Below are positions 32,505 through 43,532 of a stretch of 64,000 bases of DNA, one piece after another. Where the stretch lies: contig NZ_JBKBEX010000017.1 of the NCBI RefSeq assembly GCF_047303325.1, positions 1 through 64,000 of the forward strand. The letters are read 5' to 3'. Position numbers and translations under genes: made by a program. Origin of the DNA: Polaromonas sp047303325 (GTDB lineage Bacteria; Pseudomonadota; Gammaproteobacteria; Burkholderiales; Burkholderiaceae_C). The stretch's first letter is position 1. Each line of letters begins with the position of its first letter. Under the pieces are notes generated by a model that made no database searches, was not told the DNA's origin, and saw nothing but the letters and a program-made list of their open reading frames with translations.

Positions 32505-33362
32505 CTAAAACCGCTCGTGCGGCGCCAGATAGCGCCACTGCCCCACCGGCAAATGCCCCAGATTGACCCGGCCAATGCGCACGCGCTTGAGCCCGGTCAC
32601 AAACAACCCCACCTGCTCACACATGCGGCGGATCTGGCGCTTTTTGCCCTCCTTGAGCACAAAACGCAGCTGTTCGGGGTTTTGCCAGGAGACCTGCGCG
32701 GGCCGCAGCGCCTGGCCGTCCAGGCTCAGGCCGTGGTTCAGCAGGGCCAGTTTCTCGGGCGGGAACAAGGCCTGCACATTGGTGGTTTCGTCCCCTTTTT
32801 CAGTTCTGTAACTGACGCGCACCAGGTACTCTTTTTCAATCTCGGAGTCTTCGCCTATCAGCTGGCGCGCGATACGGCCATCCTGCGTCAGCACCAGCAG
32901 GCCTATGGAGTCGATGTCCAGGCGCCCCGCCGGCGCCAGGCCGCGCAGCTGTTCATGGCCCCAGCGCATGCGGCTGTTGCATTCGCGCCAGCGGTTTTGC
33001 GGCTGCACCAGCGCCACGGCCGGTTCATGGCCGTCCTCGGCCTGGCCGCTGACATAACCCACCGGCTTGTTGATCAGGATGGTGACCTGCAAGCGCTGCT
33101 GCTGCTCGGCCTGGCGGTCAACCTCGATGCGCGCGTCCACGGCCACGGGCTGGCCCATCACGGCCGGCGCGCCGTTCACGCGCACCCAGCCGCGCGCGAT
33201 CCAGTCGTCGGCCTCGCGGCGCGAGCACAGGCCCAGTTCGGCCATGCGCTTGTTCAGCCGCACGGTGGCCGGGGGTGCGCCCGGCACAGCGGGCGCTTTG
33301 GGAATGCGAACGGCGGCGCCCACGGGTTTGGGGCCTGCGCCGGGTTTGAGGGGGTCTTGCAT
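32505..33362 (-). CDS. rluF: 23S rRNA pseudouridine synthase (RluF type)
   Basis: A 285-aa RsuA/RluB/E/F family enzyme. An S4 RNA-binding domain (VRLNKRMAELGLCSRREAD onward, about residues 35-95) precedes the catalytic domain, with LINKPVGYVSG, the catalytic motif APAGRLDIDSIGLLVLTQDG (Asp in GRLD) and KEGKKRQIRRMCEQVG. RluF modifies U2604 of 23S rRNA in E. coli; the LNKPVGY and GRLDIDS pattern fits RluF better than RluB, but subfamily assignment is by eye. A Pro/Ala-rich N-terminal tail of about 30 residues precedes the S4 domain. Confidence 0.85.
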   Translation of the reverse strand: MQDPLKPGAGPKPVGAAVRIPKAPAVPGAPPATVRLNKRMAELGLCSRREADDWIARGWVRVNGAPAVMGQPVAVDARIEVDRQAEQQQRLQVTILINKPVGYVSGQAEDGHEPAVALVQPQNRWRECNSRMRWGHEQLRGLAPAGRLDIDSIGLLVLTQDGRIARQLIGEDSEIEKEYLVRVSYRTEKGDETTNVQALFPPEKLALLNHGLSLDGQALRPAQVSWQNPEQLRFVLKEGKKRQIRRMCEQVGLFVTGLKRVRIGRVNLGHLPVGQWRYLAPHERF

Positions 33363-33426
33363 GGACTGTGTACTTTAGGGGCCGGCCTGGGCGGCCAGAT
33401 CACCTCTTATTGTCCCACTCAGCCCA

Positions 33427-34131
33427 TCAGCCCACCCAGAGCCGGTAACCCACCGCGGTTTCCGTCAGCAGGTGTTTGGGCTGGGCCGGGTCGGCCTCGA
33501 GCTTCTGGCGCAAATGGCCCATGTAGATGCGCAAATAGTGGTTCTGCCCCGCATGCGAAGGGCCCCAGACCTCGCGCAGCAGCTGCCGGTGCGTCAGCAC
33601 CCGGCCGGCATGGCTGACCAGCACTGTGAGCAGGCGGTATTCGATGGGTGTGAGATGTACTTCCGCGCCGGCGCGGCGCACCAGGCGCGCCTGGCGGTCC
33701 ACCTGCACGTCGCCGAAGCTGAACAGCGGCTCCTCGGGCGTGCCGTCGGTGCCGGCGCCGCGCGGTCGGCGCAGGTTGGCGCGCACCCGGGCCAGCAGTT
33801 CGCCCACGCCAAAGGGTTTGGTCAGGTAGTCGTCGGCGCCGGCATCCAGCGCGGCGATCTTGTCGGCCTCGTCGGTACGCGCCGAAAGCACCACGATGGG
33901 CACGGCCGACCAGCCGCGCACGTCGCGAATCACCTCCAGGCCGTCGCCGTCGGGCAGGCCCAGGTCCAGCACCAGCAGGTCGGGCTTGCGCGTGCCGGCC
34001 TCGGTCAGCCCGCGCTGGGCGGTGTCGGCCTCAAAGACCTGCCAGCCTTCAGCCTCCAGCGCCGCGCGCACAAAACGGCGTATCTGCGGCTCGTCTTCAA
34101 TGACGACGGCGACGGGTGCGGGATGGGACAT
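33427..34131 (-). CDS. kdpE: Two-component response regulator KdpE
   Basis: A 234-aa OmpR-family regulator that activates kdpFABC under potassium limitation. The receiver domain has VIEDEPQIRRFV, phospho-acceptor Asp in LLVLDLGLPDGDGLEV and Lys in YLTKPFGVGELLARV. The C-terminal winged helix has HLTPIEYRLLTVLVSHAGRV, then LRIYMGHLRQKLEADPAQP. It lies 18 bp after kdpD at the 3' end of the locus. The paired kinase is adjacent and complete. Confidence 0.96.
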   Translation of the reverse strand: MSHPAPVAVVIEDEPQIRRFVRAALEAEGWQVFEADTAQRGLTEAGTRKPDLLVLDLGLPDGDGLEVIRDVRGWSAVPIVVLSARTDEADKIAALDAGADDYLTKPFGVGELLARVRANLRRPRGAGTDGTPEEPLFSFGDVQVDRQARLVRRAGAEVHLTPIEYRLLTVLVSHAGRVLTHRQLLREVWGPSHAGQNHYLRIYMGHLRQKLEADPAQPKHLLTETAVGYRLWVG

Positions 34132-34149
34132 GGCTAAGGAAAAAGGAGA

Positions 34150-36867
34150 TCAGGCGGTTTCGGGCAGGCCCTGGGGCGGCGGGCGCCGCGGCAGGGTGAT
34201 GCTGAATTCTGCACCACCGCCGGCCGCCTGCGGCAGGCTCGCGGCCGTGATCTGCCCGCGGTGCGCCTGCACCACCGCCTGGCAAATCGCCAGGCCCAGG
34301 CCCACGCCCGGCGTGGCCGACTCGGCCTCGCCCCGCGTGAATTTTTCAAACAGCTCCTGCTCGCGCCCCTTGAGCGCGGCGGGCAGTCCGGGCCCGTGGT
34401 CGCGCACCGTCAACAGCAAGGCCGTGTCCGTCACCTCTGCGCGAACCTCTATGGGCGGCTGGCCATACTTGGCGGCGTTTTCCAGCAGGTTGACCAGCAC
34501 GCGCTCCATCAGCGCCGCGTCAAATTCCACCAGCGGCAGGTCGGTCGGCAGCGACGTCACCACGGCCCGGCCGGCCAGCGCGTGTTGTGCCTGGCGTATT
34601 GCCGAGCCGACGATTTCCTCGACCGACTGCCAGTCGCTGCGCAGGTTGACCGCGCCGCTTTGCAGCCTCGCCATGTCCAGCAGGTTGTTGACCAGCGCGC
34701 TCAGGTGGCGTGCCTCGCCGGCGATCGCGCGCGCCGCCTGCGATTGCTCGTCGCTGAGCGGCGGCGCGGTGCGCTGCAGCGAATCGGCCAGGCCTATCAG
34801 CGCCGTCAGCGGCGTGCGCACGTCGTGGGAGATCGCCGCGAGCAGCATGTTGCGCAGTTTTTCCGACTCCATCTGCACCACCGCCTGCTGGGCCACGTCC
34901 ACGTAATGCACACGCTCCAGCGCGATCGCGACCTGGCGCGCCAGGGTCTCGAGCTGCTGCACCTGCTCGGGAATCAGCAGCCAGCGCGCTTGCGCGGGCT
35001 TGACGGCCAGCACGCCGCGCACCCGCATAGGCGCCTTCAGCGGCAGGTAGTGCCAGGCCTGGGCCGACAGGGTGGCGGTGGCCAGCCCGGCCGGCTGCTC
35101 GTTGCGAAACACCCAGTCGGCCACGCTGGCGTCAAAGTCGGCCGGCGGCTTCACGGGCGGCAGCAGCTGGTCGTGGCCGTCGGTCGCCAGCACCAGCGCC
35201 TGGCCGCCGAAGTTGCGCTGTGCGGCCGCTTCGCCGAGTTCCACGACCTGCTCGCTCAGCAAGGCCGCCGACAAGTCGCGCGTGAGTTCGAACAGCGACT
35301 GCGCGCGACGCTCGCGGCTGGCCGCGATGCGCGCCTGGAAACGCAGGCCCGCCGTGAGCTGGCCGGTCAGCAGGCCCACCACCAGCATCACGCCGAAGGT
35401 CACCAGGTACTGCACGTCGCTGACGGCAAAAGACAGGCGCGGCGCGACAAAGAAGTAATCAAAAGCCGCAACGTTCAGGAAGGCGGCCAGCGCCGCCGGC
35501 CCGCGCCCGAACTTCAGCGCCACCAGCACCGTGCCCAGCAGGAAAAGCATCACGATGTTGGCCAGGTCAAAAAAATTCAGCAAGGGGTGGGCCAGAACGG
35601 TGATAACCGCGCTGGCGGCCGCGGCCCAGCCATAACCGGCCAGCTTGCCGCGCCAGGCCGCGGCTTCATCTTCCTCGGCCGAACGCTGCACCGCACGCGC
35701 CAGCCGCCGCGCGCTGTCGGCGTGGCCCACCTCCACAATGTCCAGCGTGGGCGCCAGCATGGCCAGCCGGCGCGTCATGCTGGGGCCGCTCCACAGCGCG
35801 CGCCAGCCCGGCAGCTGCGGCCGCCCCACCACCAGCGTGGCGCAATTGAGCTGCTGCGCCTGCGCCACCAGCGCCGCGGCCGCATCGCCGCCCGTCAGCA
35901 CCGCCGTGGCCGCGCCCAACTCTTCGGCCAGCTGGATCACGGCCAGGATGCGGTCGCGGCTGGCGACCTCCAGCAGCTGCAGGCGCGGCGTTTCCACATA
36001 CGCCGCATGCCAGCGCACATTGAGCTGGCCGGCCAGCCGCGCGGCCGTGCGCACCGTCTGCTCCGCGCCCTCGCGCGGGCCTATGCAGGCCAGGATGGCG
36101 CCTTCGGTGTTCCAGACCGGGGTGATGGATTTTTCGACGCGGTAGCTGCGCACGTCGTCTTCCACATGCTCGGCCGTGCGCCTGAGCGCAATCTCGCGCA
36201 GCGCGATCAAATTGCCCTTGCGGAAAAAATTCTGCGCCGCGCGCTCGGCCTGCTGCGGCATGTAGACCTTGCCGGCCTTGAGCCGCGCCATCAGTTCGTC
36301 GGGCGTGACGTCGACCAAAATGATTTCATCGGCGCCGTCCAGCACCGTGTCCGGCACGGTTTCATGCACGCGTATGCCGGTGATGGCGCCCACCGTGCCA
36401 TTGAGGCTTTCCAGGTGCTGTACATTGACGGCCGACCAGACATCGATGCCGGCCTCCAGCAGCTCATGCACGTCCTGCCAGCGCTTGGCGTGGCGCGAGC
36501 CCTCCACATTGCTGTGCGCGAGCTCGTCGACCAGCAGCACCGCCGGCTTGCGCGCCAGCGCCGCGTCCAGGTCGAACTCCTTGAGCGTACGCCCGCGGTA
36601 GGCCACTTCGCGCAAAGGCAGCTGTTCCAGCCCGGCCAGCAGCTCCAGGGTTTCGCTGCGGCCATGGGTTTCCACCACGCCGACCAGCACATCGCGGCCG
36701 GCCTTGCGCTCGCGCTGCGCGGCGCTGAGCATGGCGTAGGTCTTGCCCACACCGGCGCTGGCGCCGAAGTAAATGCGCAGCCGTCCCCGGCGCGCTTTTT
36801 CCTCCTCGCCGCGCAGGCGGTCCAGGAGCTCGTCGGGGTCGGGGCGGGAGTCGGGGAAGCTGGCCAT
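34150..36867 (-). CDS. kdpD: Potassium-sensing histidine kinase KdpD
   Basis: A 905-aa inner-membrane kinase/phosphatase for KdpE. Domains in order: N-terminal KdpD nucleotide-binding domain with Walker A GASAGVGKT (residues 35-43) and VLLVDELAHSN; a universal-stress-protein-like domain (about 250-375, GPREGAEQTVRTAARLA); four transmembrane helices (about 400-500); a GAF-like region; dimerisation domain with the phospho-acceptor His in AAISHDVRTPLTALIG; and a HATPase with NLLENAAKYG and TPGVGLGLAICQ. Length matches E. coli KdpD (894). It is positioned 23 bp after kdpC. Confidence 0.96.
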   Translation of the reverse strand: MASFPDSRPDPDELLDRLRGEEEKARRGRLRIYFGASAGVGKTYAMLSAAQRERKAGRDVLVGVVETHGRSETLELLAGLEQLPLREVAYRGRTLKEFDLDAALARKPAVLLVDELAHSNVEGSRHAKRWQDVHELLEAGIDVWSAVNVQHLESLNGTVGAITGIRVHETVPDTVLDGADEIILVDVTPDELMARLKAGKVYMPQQAERAAQNFFRKGNLIALREIALRRTAEHVEDDVRSYRVEKSITPVWNTEGAILACIGPREGAEQTVRTAARLAGQLNVRWHAAYVETPRLQLLEVASRDRILAVIQLAEELGAATAVLTGGDAAAALVAQAQQLNCATLVVGRPQLPGWRALWSGPSMTRRLAMLAPTLDIVEVGHADSARRLARAVQRSAEEDEAAAWRGKLAGYGWAAAASAVITVLAHPLLNFFDLANIVMLFLLGTVLVALKFGRGPAALAAFLNVAAFDYFFVAPRLSFAVSDVQYLVTFGVMLVVGLLTGQLTAGLRFQARIAASRERRAQSLFELTRDLSAALLSEQVVELGEAAAQRNFGGQALVLATDGHDQLLPPVKPPADFDASVADWVFRNEQPAGLATATLSAQAWHYLPLKAPMRVRGVLAVKPAQARWLLIPEQVQQLETLARQVAIALERVHYVDVAQQAVVQMESEKLRNMLLAAISHDVRTPLTALIGLADSLQRTAPPLSDEQSQAARAIAGEARHLSALVNNLLDMARLQSGAVNLRSDWQSVEEIVGSAIRQAQHALAGRAVVTSLPTDLPLVEFDAALMERVLVNLLENAAKYGQPPIEVRAEVTDTALLLTVRDHGPGLPAALKGREQELFEKFTRGEAESATPGVGLGLAICQAVVQAHRGQITAASLPQAAGGGAEFSITLPRRPPPQGLPETA

Positions 36868-36890
36868 GATCAGTGCCTCATGGTATCGGC

Positions 36891-37463
36891 TTAACGCAAA
36901 GCCTCCAGCGCCAGGTTCAGCCGCAGCACATTAACCTGGGGCTCGCCCAGAACGGCCAGCAAAGGCTGCCCGGTGTGCTGCGCGACCAGGGCCTGGACTT
37001 TTTCGACCGGCAGATTGCGCGCCTTGGCCACGCGGGCCACCTGGTAAAGCGCCGCGGCGGGACTGATGTGCGGGTCCAGCCCGCTGGCCGAGGCCGTGAC
37101 CAGGTCCACCGGCACAGGGGCGGTATTGCCGGGGTCGACCGCCTTGAGCGCCGCCACGCGGCCCTTGACGGCATCGACCAGCGCGGGATTGAGCGGCCCC
37201 TGGTTGGCACCGCTGGAAGCCGCGGCGTTGTAGGGCATGGGGCCGGTGGCCGAGGGGCGGCCCCAGAAGTGGCCGGGATCGCTGAAGTTTTGCCCAATGA
37301 GGCTGGAGCCGACCGGCTTGCCGTCGCGAACCATCAGGCTGCCGCCGGCCTGCGCCGGGAACAGCGACTGCGCGGCGCCTGTCACCACCAGCGGATAGGC
37401 CACGCCGGTCACCAGAGTCAGCACGGCGAACAGCACCAGTGCGGGACGAAGAATGTTTTTCAT
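36891..37463 (-). CDS. kdpC: Potassium-transporting ATPase subunit KdpC
   Basis: A 190-aa single-span membrane subunit of the Kdp complex that stabilises the KdpA-KdpB pump. The N-terminal transmembrane helix is LVLFAVLTLVTGVAYPLVV. The periplasmic domain contains VGSSLIGQNFSDPGHFWGRPSAT and the signature LVTASASGLDPHISPAAALYQ. Length fits the family. It begins nine bases after kdpB and clearly belongs to the operon. Confidence 0.96.
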   Translation of the reverse strand: MKNILRPALVLFAVLTLVTGVAYPLVVTGAAQSLFPAQAGGSLMVRDGKPVGSSLIGQNFSDPGHFWGRPSATGPMPYNAAASSGANQGPLNPALVDAVKGRVAALKAVDPGNTAPVPVDLVTASASGLDPHISPAAALYQVARVAKARNLPVEKVQALVAQHTGQPLLAVLGEPQVNVLRLNLALEALR

Positions 37464-37472
37464 GGGTTTTCC

Positions 37473-39560
<2,088 letters not shown>

Positions 39561-39583
39561 ATCGATTTCTCTTTCGCGGCGGT

Positions 39584-41383
39584 TCAGTGCGCGGGCCAGA
39601 GCATCAAATGCTCGACCACCGGGCCCAGCGCCAGGGCCGGCACGTAATTGAGCAAGCCCACCAGCAGCACGGTGCCTATCAGCAGCAACACGAACAGCGG
39701 GCCGTGCGTGGGCATGGTGCCGGCCGTGACCGGCAGGCGTTTCTTGGCGGCCAGCGCGCCGGCAATCGCCAGCACCGGCACGATGACGCCGAAGCGGCCC
39801 AGCCACATCACCATGCCCAGCAGCGTGTTGTAGAAGGGCGTGTTGGCCGACAGGCCGGCGAAGGCGCTACCGTTGTTGTTGCCGGCCGAGGTCAGCGCAT
39901 AGAGGATTTCAGAAAAGCCATGCGCACCCGGGTTGGCGATGCCGGCCTTGCCGGCGCCGGCCAATACCGCGATGGCCGTGCCGGCCAGAACCAGGATGGG
40001 CGTGACCAGGATGGTGATCGAGGTCAGCTTCATCTCGTGCGACTCGATTTTCTTGCCCAGGTACTCGGGCGTGCGGCCAATCATGAGGCCGGCGATAAAC
40101 ACCGCGAGGATGGCAAAAATCAGCATGCCGTAAAGCCCGGTGCCGACGCCGCCGAACACCACCTCGCCCAGCTGCATCATCACCATGGGCACCATGCCGC
40201 CCAGCGGCGTGAAGGAGTCGTGCATGGCATTGACCGCGCCGCACGATGCCGCCGTGGTGATGACCGCGAACAGGCTGGAGGCATTGATGCCGAAGCGGGT
40301 TTCCTTGCCTTCCATATTGCCGCCGGCCTGCAGCGCGCTGGCCGCCTGGTCCACGCCCAGGGGCGGCAACAGCGGGTTGCCCGCCTGTTCGGCCGGCGTG
40401 ATGGCCACCACGGCAACCACAAAGATCAGCGTCATCGCGGCCAGCACGGCCCAGCCCTGGCGCGTATCGCCCACCGCGCGGCCAAAGGCAAAACACAGGG
40501 CCGCGGGAATCAGGAAGATGGACAGCATCTGGAAAAAATTACTCAGCGCCGTCGGGTTCTCATACGGGTGGGCCGAGTTGGCGTTGAAGAAACCGCCGCC
40601 ATTGGTGCCCAGCATCTTGATGGCCTCCTGCGAGGCGACCGGGCCCATGGCCAGGGTCTGCGTGCCGGTTTTGGCGTCTTCCATGACGGGATTGCCCTTG
40701 TCGTCTTTCAGGGCCTGGCCGTCAGGGCCGTTTTTCGGCTGCTGGTAGCTGGTGACTTCGAGCGTGCTGACGTCCTTGTAAGCGTCAAAATTCTGGATCA
40801 CCCCTTGGCCCACGAGGAAAATCGCAAACACCAGCGACAGCGGCAGCAGCAGCCAGGCCGTGACGCGCGTGATGTCCACCCAGAAGTTGCCGATGGCGCC
40901 GGTCGCACGCGCGGCAAAGCCGCGGAACAGCGCAAAGACCACGGCAATGCCGGTGGCGGCCGAGAAAAAGTTCTGCACAGCCAGCGCCAGCATCTGCGTG
41001 AGGTAGCTCATGGTCGACTCACCGGCATAGCCCTGCCAATTGGTGTTGGACACAAAACTGACGGCGGTGTTAAAGGCCGAGTCGGGCGAGACGGCGGCCA
41101 TGCCGGCCGGATTCAGCGGCAACCAGACCTGCAGGCGCTGCAGGGCATAAACGGCGACCACGCCCAGCGCATTAAAGGCCAGCAAAGCCAGCGCGTAGTG
41201 CGACCATTTCATGTTCGTATCGGCCGAGGTGCCGGCCAGGCGGTACAGCGGCGCTTCCACCCGATGCATCCAGCCGGGCAACCGGCCCGCATACAGGCGC
41301 TCCAGCCACAGGCCCAGCGGCCAGGCGGTGGCCAGCAGCGCAATCAAAAAGAGAGCCAGCAGGCCCCAGCTTGAGGCGTTCAT
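39584..41383 (-). CDS. kdpA: Potassium-binding channel-like subunit KdpA
   Basis: A 599-aa membrane protein of the SKT superfamily that forms the K+ selectivity filter of the Kdp complex. Selectivity-filter-like loops are readable as VSFVSNTNWQGYAGE, MLGTNGGGFFNANSAHPYEN, AASCGAVNAMHDS and TSAGNNNGSAFAG. About ten transmembrane helices. Start 41383 (MNASSWGLLALFL) shares its A with the last base of the kdpF stop (TGATG), so translation is coupled. Confidence 0.97.
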   Translation of the reverse strand: MNASSWGLLALFLIALLATAWPLGLWLERLYAGRLPGWMHRVEAPLYRLAGTSADTNMKWSHYALALLAFNALGVVAVYALQRLQVWLPLNPAGMAAVSPDSAFNTAVSFVSNTNWQGYAGESTMSYLTQMLALAVQNFFSAATGIAVVFALFRGFAARATGAIGNFWVDITRVTAWLLLPLSLVFAIFLVGQGVIQNFDAYKDVSTLEVTSYQQPKNGPDGQALKDDKGNPVMEDAKTGTQTLAMGPVASQEAIKMLGTNGGGFFNANSAHPYENPTALSNFFQMLSIFLIPAALCFAFGRAVGDTRQGWAVLAAMTLIFVVAVVAITPAEQAGNPLLPPLGVDQAASALQAGGNMEGKETRFGINASSLFAVITTAASCGAVNAMHDSFTPLGGMVPMVMMQLGEVVFGGVGTGLYGMLIFAILAVFIAGLMIGRTPEYLGKKIESHEMKLTSITILVTPILVLAGTAIAVLAGAGKAGIANPGAHGFSEILYALTSAGNNNGSAFAGLSANTPFYNTLLGMVMWLGRFGVIVPVLAIAGALAAKKRLPVTAGTMPTHGPLFVLLLIGTVLLVGLLNYVPALALGPVVEHLMLWPAH

Positions 41384-41481
41384 CAAAACTCCTCGGCGCA
41401 GATCAGCGCATAAACGAGGTAAGTGAGCAGCAGGATGGCGCAGACGCCGCCAAAGCCGTACAAAACGTCCAGGGGGATCAT
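41383..41481 (-). CDS. kdpF: Kdp complex small subunit KdpF
   Basis: A 32-aa single-helix membrane peptide: MIPLDVLYGFGGVCAILLLT, then YLVYALICAEEF. The C-terminal LVYAL-x-x-AE-x-F matches E. coli KdpF, which stabilises the KdpABC complex. The TGA overlaps the kdpA ATG by one base. Its own ATG overlaps the preceding microprotein stop as ATGA. Confidence 0.93.
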   Translation of the reverse strand: MIPLDVLYGFGGVCAILLLTYLVYALICAEEF

Positions 41482-41582
41482 GAGCGGCTCCCTTCGGGCT
41501 TTTCGAGCTTCTCAAAGCCCCAGACCAGCAGGACCGTCACACCCCAAAGGGCGGCGGCGCCAACCATAAACGCAAGATCCAT
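41478..41582 (-). CDS. 34-aa membrane microprotein heading the kdp operon
   Basis: A short ORF, MDLAFMVGAAALWGVTVLLV followed by WGFEKLEKPEGSRS: one transmembrane helix with a charged tail. Its TGA is inside the kdpF start (ATGA), so it is translationally coupled to the kdp genes. Small proteins of this kind precede kdpF in related betaproteobacteria as I recall, but no function is established to my knowledge. A modulatory subunit or regulator of Kdp is an inference. Confidence 0.7.
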   Translation of the reverse strand: MDLAFMVGAAALWGVTVLLVWGFEKLEKPEGSRS

Positions 41583-41652
41583 GATCTTTCTCCAACGAAT
41601 AACGATGGAGAAAGTGTCGGAGCCAGCGTGTAAAAACGGGGATGAAAGACGG

Positions 41653-41687
41653 GCGGCCGGTATAAAGAAAGCGTAAAAACCGGCCGC
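41653..41687. promoter_or_regulatory. Inverted repeat upstream of kdp with AT-rich KdpE-like core
   Basis: GCGGCCGG (41653-41660) and CCGGCCGC (41680-41687) form a perfect 8-bp inverted repeat around a 19-bp AT-rich core. Read leftward, the core plus one flanking base gives GTTTTTACGC, CTTTC and then TTTATA. A second GTTTTTACAC lies at 41637-41628 leftward. KdpE sites are T-rich (TTTATA and TTTTTACA types), so this is the likely activator region for the leftward kdp operon. It could also act as the terminator hairpin of the TauE gene. Confidence 0.5.
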
Positions 41688-41720
41688 AATACCGCGCCGG
41701 TGCCTGGGGCCTGTAGCCGT

Positions 41721-42515
41721 TTACCCCGCAAGCCAGCGGATTGCGCTGCCAATCACCATATAAAGGCCTATGGCCAGCAAGCCCGCAAAGAACAGGCGCT
41801 TGAAGGTTTTTTCATCGAGCCGGCCTCGCAGCACCTGGCCCACCGCCATCCCCAGCAAGGCCGCGGGCAAGGCCACCAGCCAGCCCCAGCCACCGGGCAG
41901 GGCAGCGGCCGAGAACGCGCCTTCAAGCACGAGGCGCCCAAAAAGCGCGACGGTGGAAACCGTGAAAGACAGCCCCAGCGCCTGTACAAGTTCATCCTTC
42001 CTGAGAGCCAGAGCCTGCAGGTAAGGCACCGCCGGAAACACAAACACACCGGTGGCCGAAGTGATGGCGCCGGTGATGAGTCCTATGGCGCCGGATAAAA
42101 AGTGCTCACCGTGACGCGGCACAGCCAGCGGAACGGCCACCAGCCCCAGCACCGCATAGGCCATCAAGGCCGCCCCCAGGCCCGCCGAGGCCGCATTGGC
42201 ATTGAGGGTGACCAGGCTCACGGGCGCCCACAGCGTTCCGGCGACCACGCCCAGTTGCAGCGGCCAGAGGCGCCTGAGCAGCCGGCCCAGCGCAGCACCG
42301 TCCCACATCTGCCAGGCATTCGTCAGAAACGAAGGCAGTATCAGTATCACCGCCGCCTGCGCGGGCGGCATCACGCCGGCCAGCAGGCCCATGGACAGCG
42401 TCGGCAGGCCCAGGCCGACCACGCCCTTGACCAGCCCGGCCAGCAAAAATACGGCGGCGACGATGGCGACCAGCAGGGTATCGTGCCCCATGTCCGCGAA
42501 GTTGTGCAAGTTCAT
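41721..42515 (-). CDS. TauE/SafE family membrane permease
   Basis: A 264-aa protein with about eight hydrophobic helices. The first module has VFLLAGLVKGVVGLGLPTLS, the TauE/SafE signature, and the second has SGAIGLITGAITSATGVFVFPAVPYL. Family members export sulfite, sulfoacetate or other small organic anions; the substrate cannot be read from sequence. It is divergent from a LysR regulator 98 bp away, which is its likely controller. It ends 138 bp upstream of the kdp operon start. Confidence 0.88.
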   Translation of the reverse strand: MNLHNFADMGHDTLLVAIVAAVFLLAGLVKGVVGLGLPTLSMGLLAGVMPPAQAAVILILPSFLTNAWQMWDGAALGRLLRRLWPLQLGVVAGTLWAPVSLVTLNANAASAGLGAALMAYAVLGLVAVPLAVPRHGEHFLSGAIGLITGAITSATGVFVFPAVPYLQALALRKDELVQALGLSFTVSTVALFGRLVLEGAFSAAALPGGWGWLVALPAALLGMAVGQVLRGRLDEKTFKRLFFAGLLAIGLYMVIGSAIRWLAG

Positions 42516-42613
42516 GAAACCGATTCTGCGCAGAGGCGTGTCCCGCGCTCAAGCGGTAATATGCGCTGGCAGCCTTCGCTTTTGCCGAAGGCTCAACAGG
42601 TTCCCACACCGCC

Positions 42614-43528
42614 ATGCCCGCAATGCCCGCCAACATTCGCTTTGACTTGGTCGACCTCCGGCTGTTTCTGCACGTGGTCGACACCGGCAGCATCACGGCC
42701 GGCAGCAAACTCTCGCACCTGGCGCTGGCCTCGGCCAGCGCGCGCATACGCGGCATGGAGGACGCCCTGGGCGTGCCGCTGCTCGAACGCCTGCGCGGCG
42801 GCGTCAAGCCCACCAAGGCGGGCCTGGCCGTAGCCCACCATGCGCGCCTGGTGCTGCAGCAGATAGAGCGCATGCACGGCGAGATCGCCGACTATGCGGG
42901 CGGCCTGGCGGGCCGAGTGCGCCTGCTGTCCAACACCGCCGCCATCACCGACTACCTGCCGCAGGCGCTCGCGGCCTTCCTCAACACCCATCCCGGCATT
43001 GATGTGGACCTCGAAGAGCGCCCCAGCCACCTGATCGTCTCGCAGCTGCTGGCCCAGGCGGCCGAGCTCGGCATCGTGGCCGACTCCGCCGATGTCTCCA
43101 GCCTTGAATCCCGGCCTTTCCGGCGCGACCAGCTGGTACTCATCGCGCCACGATCCGCCGGCTTCGGCCGGCTGCGCCAGGTCGCGTTCGCACAAGCCCT
43201 GGCCCATGATTTTGTGGGCCTGGGTGAAGACAGCGCGCTGCAGCAGCACCTGGTGCTGCAGGCCGAACGCCTGGGGCTGCGCATGCGCACGCGCATACGG
43301 CTGCGCAGCTTTGAGGCCGTGTGCCGCATGGTGGAGGCCGGTGTCGGCTTGGCCGTGGTGCCGGCCGTCGCGGCCGAGCGCCATGCGGGCGCGGGCAAAC
43401 TGCGCATGCTCAAACTCACCGACGCCTGGGCCGACCGGCAACTGCTGATTTGCGCGCGCCGCTTCGACCAGTTGTCGCTGCCGGCGACCAAGCTGGTGGA
43501 GGCGCTGTGCGCACCCCATAAGGAATAA
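42614..43528 (+). CDS. LysR family transcriptional regulator
   Basis: A 304-aa LysR regulator. The HTH covers about residues 10-70 (FDLVDLRLFLHVVDTGSITA, ARIRGMEDALGVPLLER), and the substrate-binding domain runs from about residue 98 (GRVRLLSNTAAITDYLP). It belongs to the sub-group with the SLESRPFRRDQLVLI segment. Divergent placement suggests control of the TauE/SafE permease gene. It is followed after four bases by the PPOX-fold gene, so they may form a unit. ATG 42623 is an alternative start. Confidence 0.92.
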   Translation: MPAMPANIRFDLVDLRLFLHVVDTGSITAGSKLSHLALASASARIRGMEDALGVPLLERLRGGVKPTKAGLAVAHHARLVLQQIERMHGEIADYAGGLAGRVRLLSNTAAITDYLPQALAAFLNTHPGIDVDLEERPSHLIVSQLLAQAAELGIVADSADVSSLESRPFRRDQLVLIAPRSAGFGRLRQVAFAQALAHDFVGLGEDSALQQHLVLQAERLGLRMRTRIRLRSFEAVCRMVEAGVGLAVVPAVAAERHAGAGKLRMLKLTDAWADRQLLICARRFDQLSLPATKLVEALCAPHKE

Positions 43529-43532
43529 AGTC

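Noticed and set aside
34261..36894. Plus-strand ORF of 877 aa opposite kdpD
   Set aside because: His/Arg/Gln-rich composition is the antisense of the kdpD codons; kdpD itself is fully motif-supported.
41653..41687. Rho-independent terminator for the TauE/SafE gene
   Set aside because: The stem is perfect but the 19-nt loop is long and no T-run follows on the minus strand, so a termination call is not secure; kept as a regulatory repeat instead.
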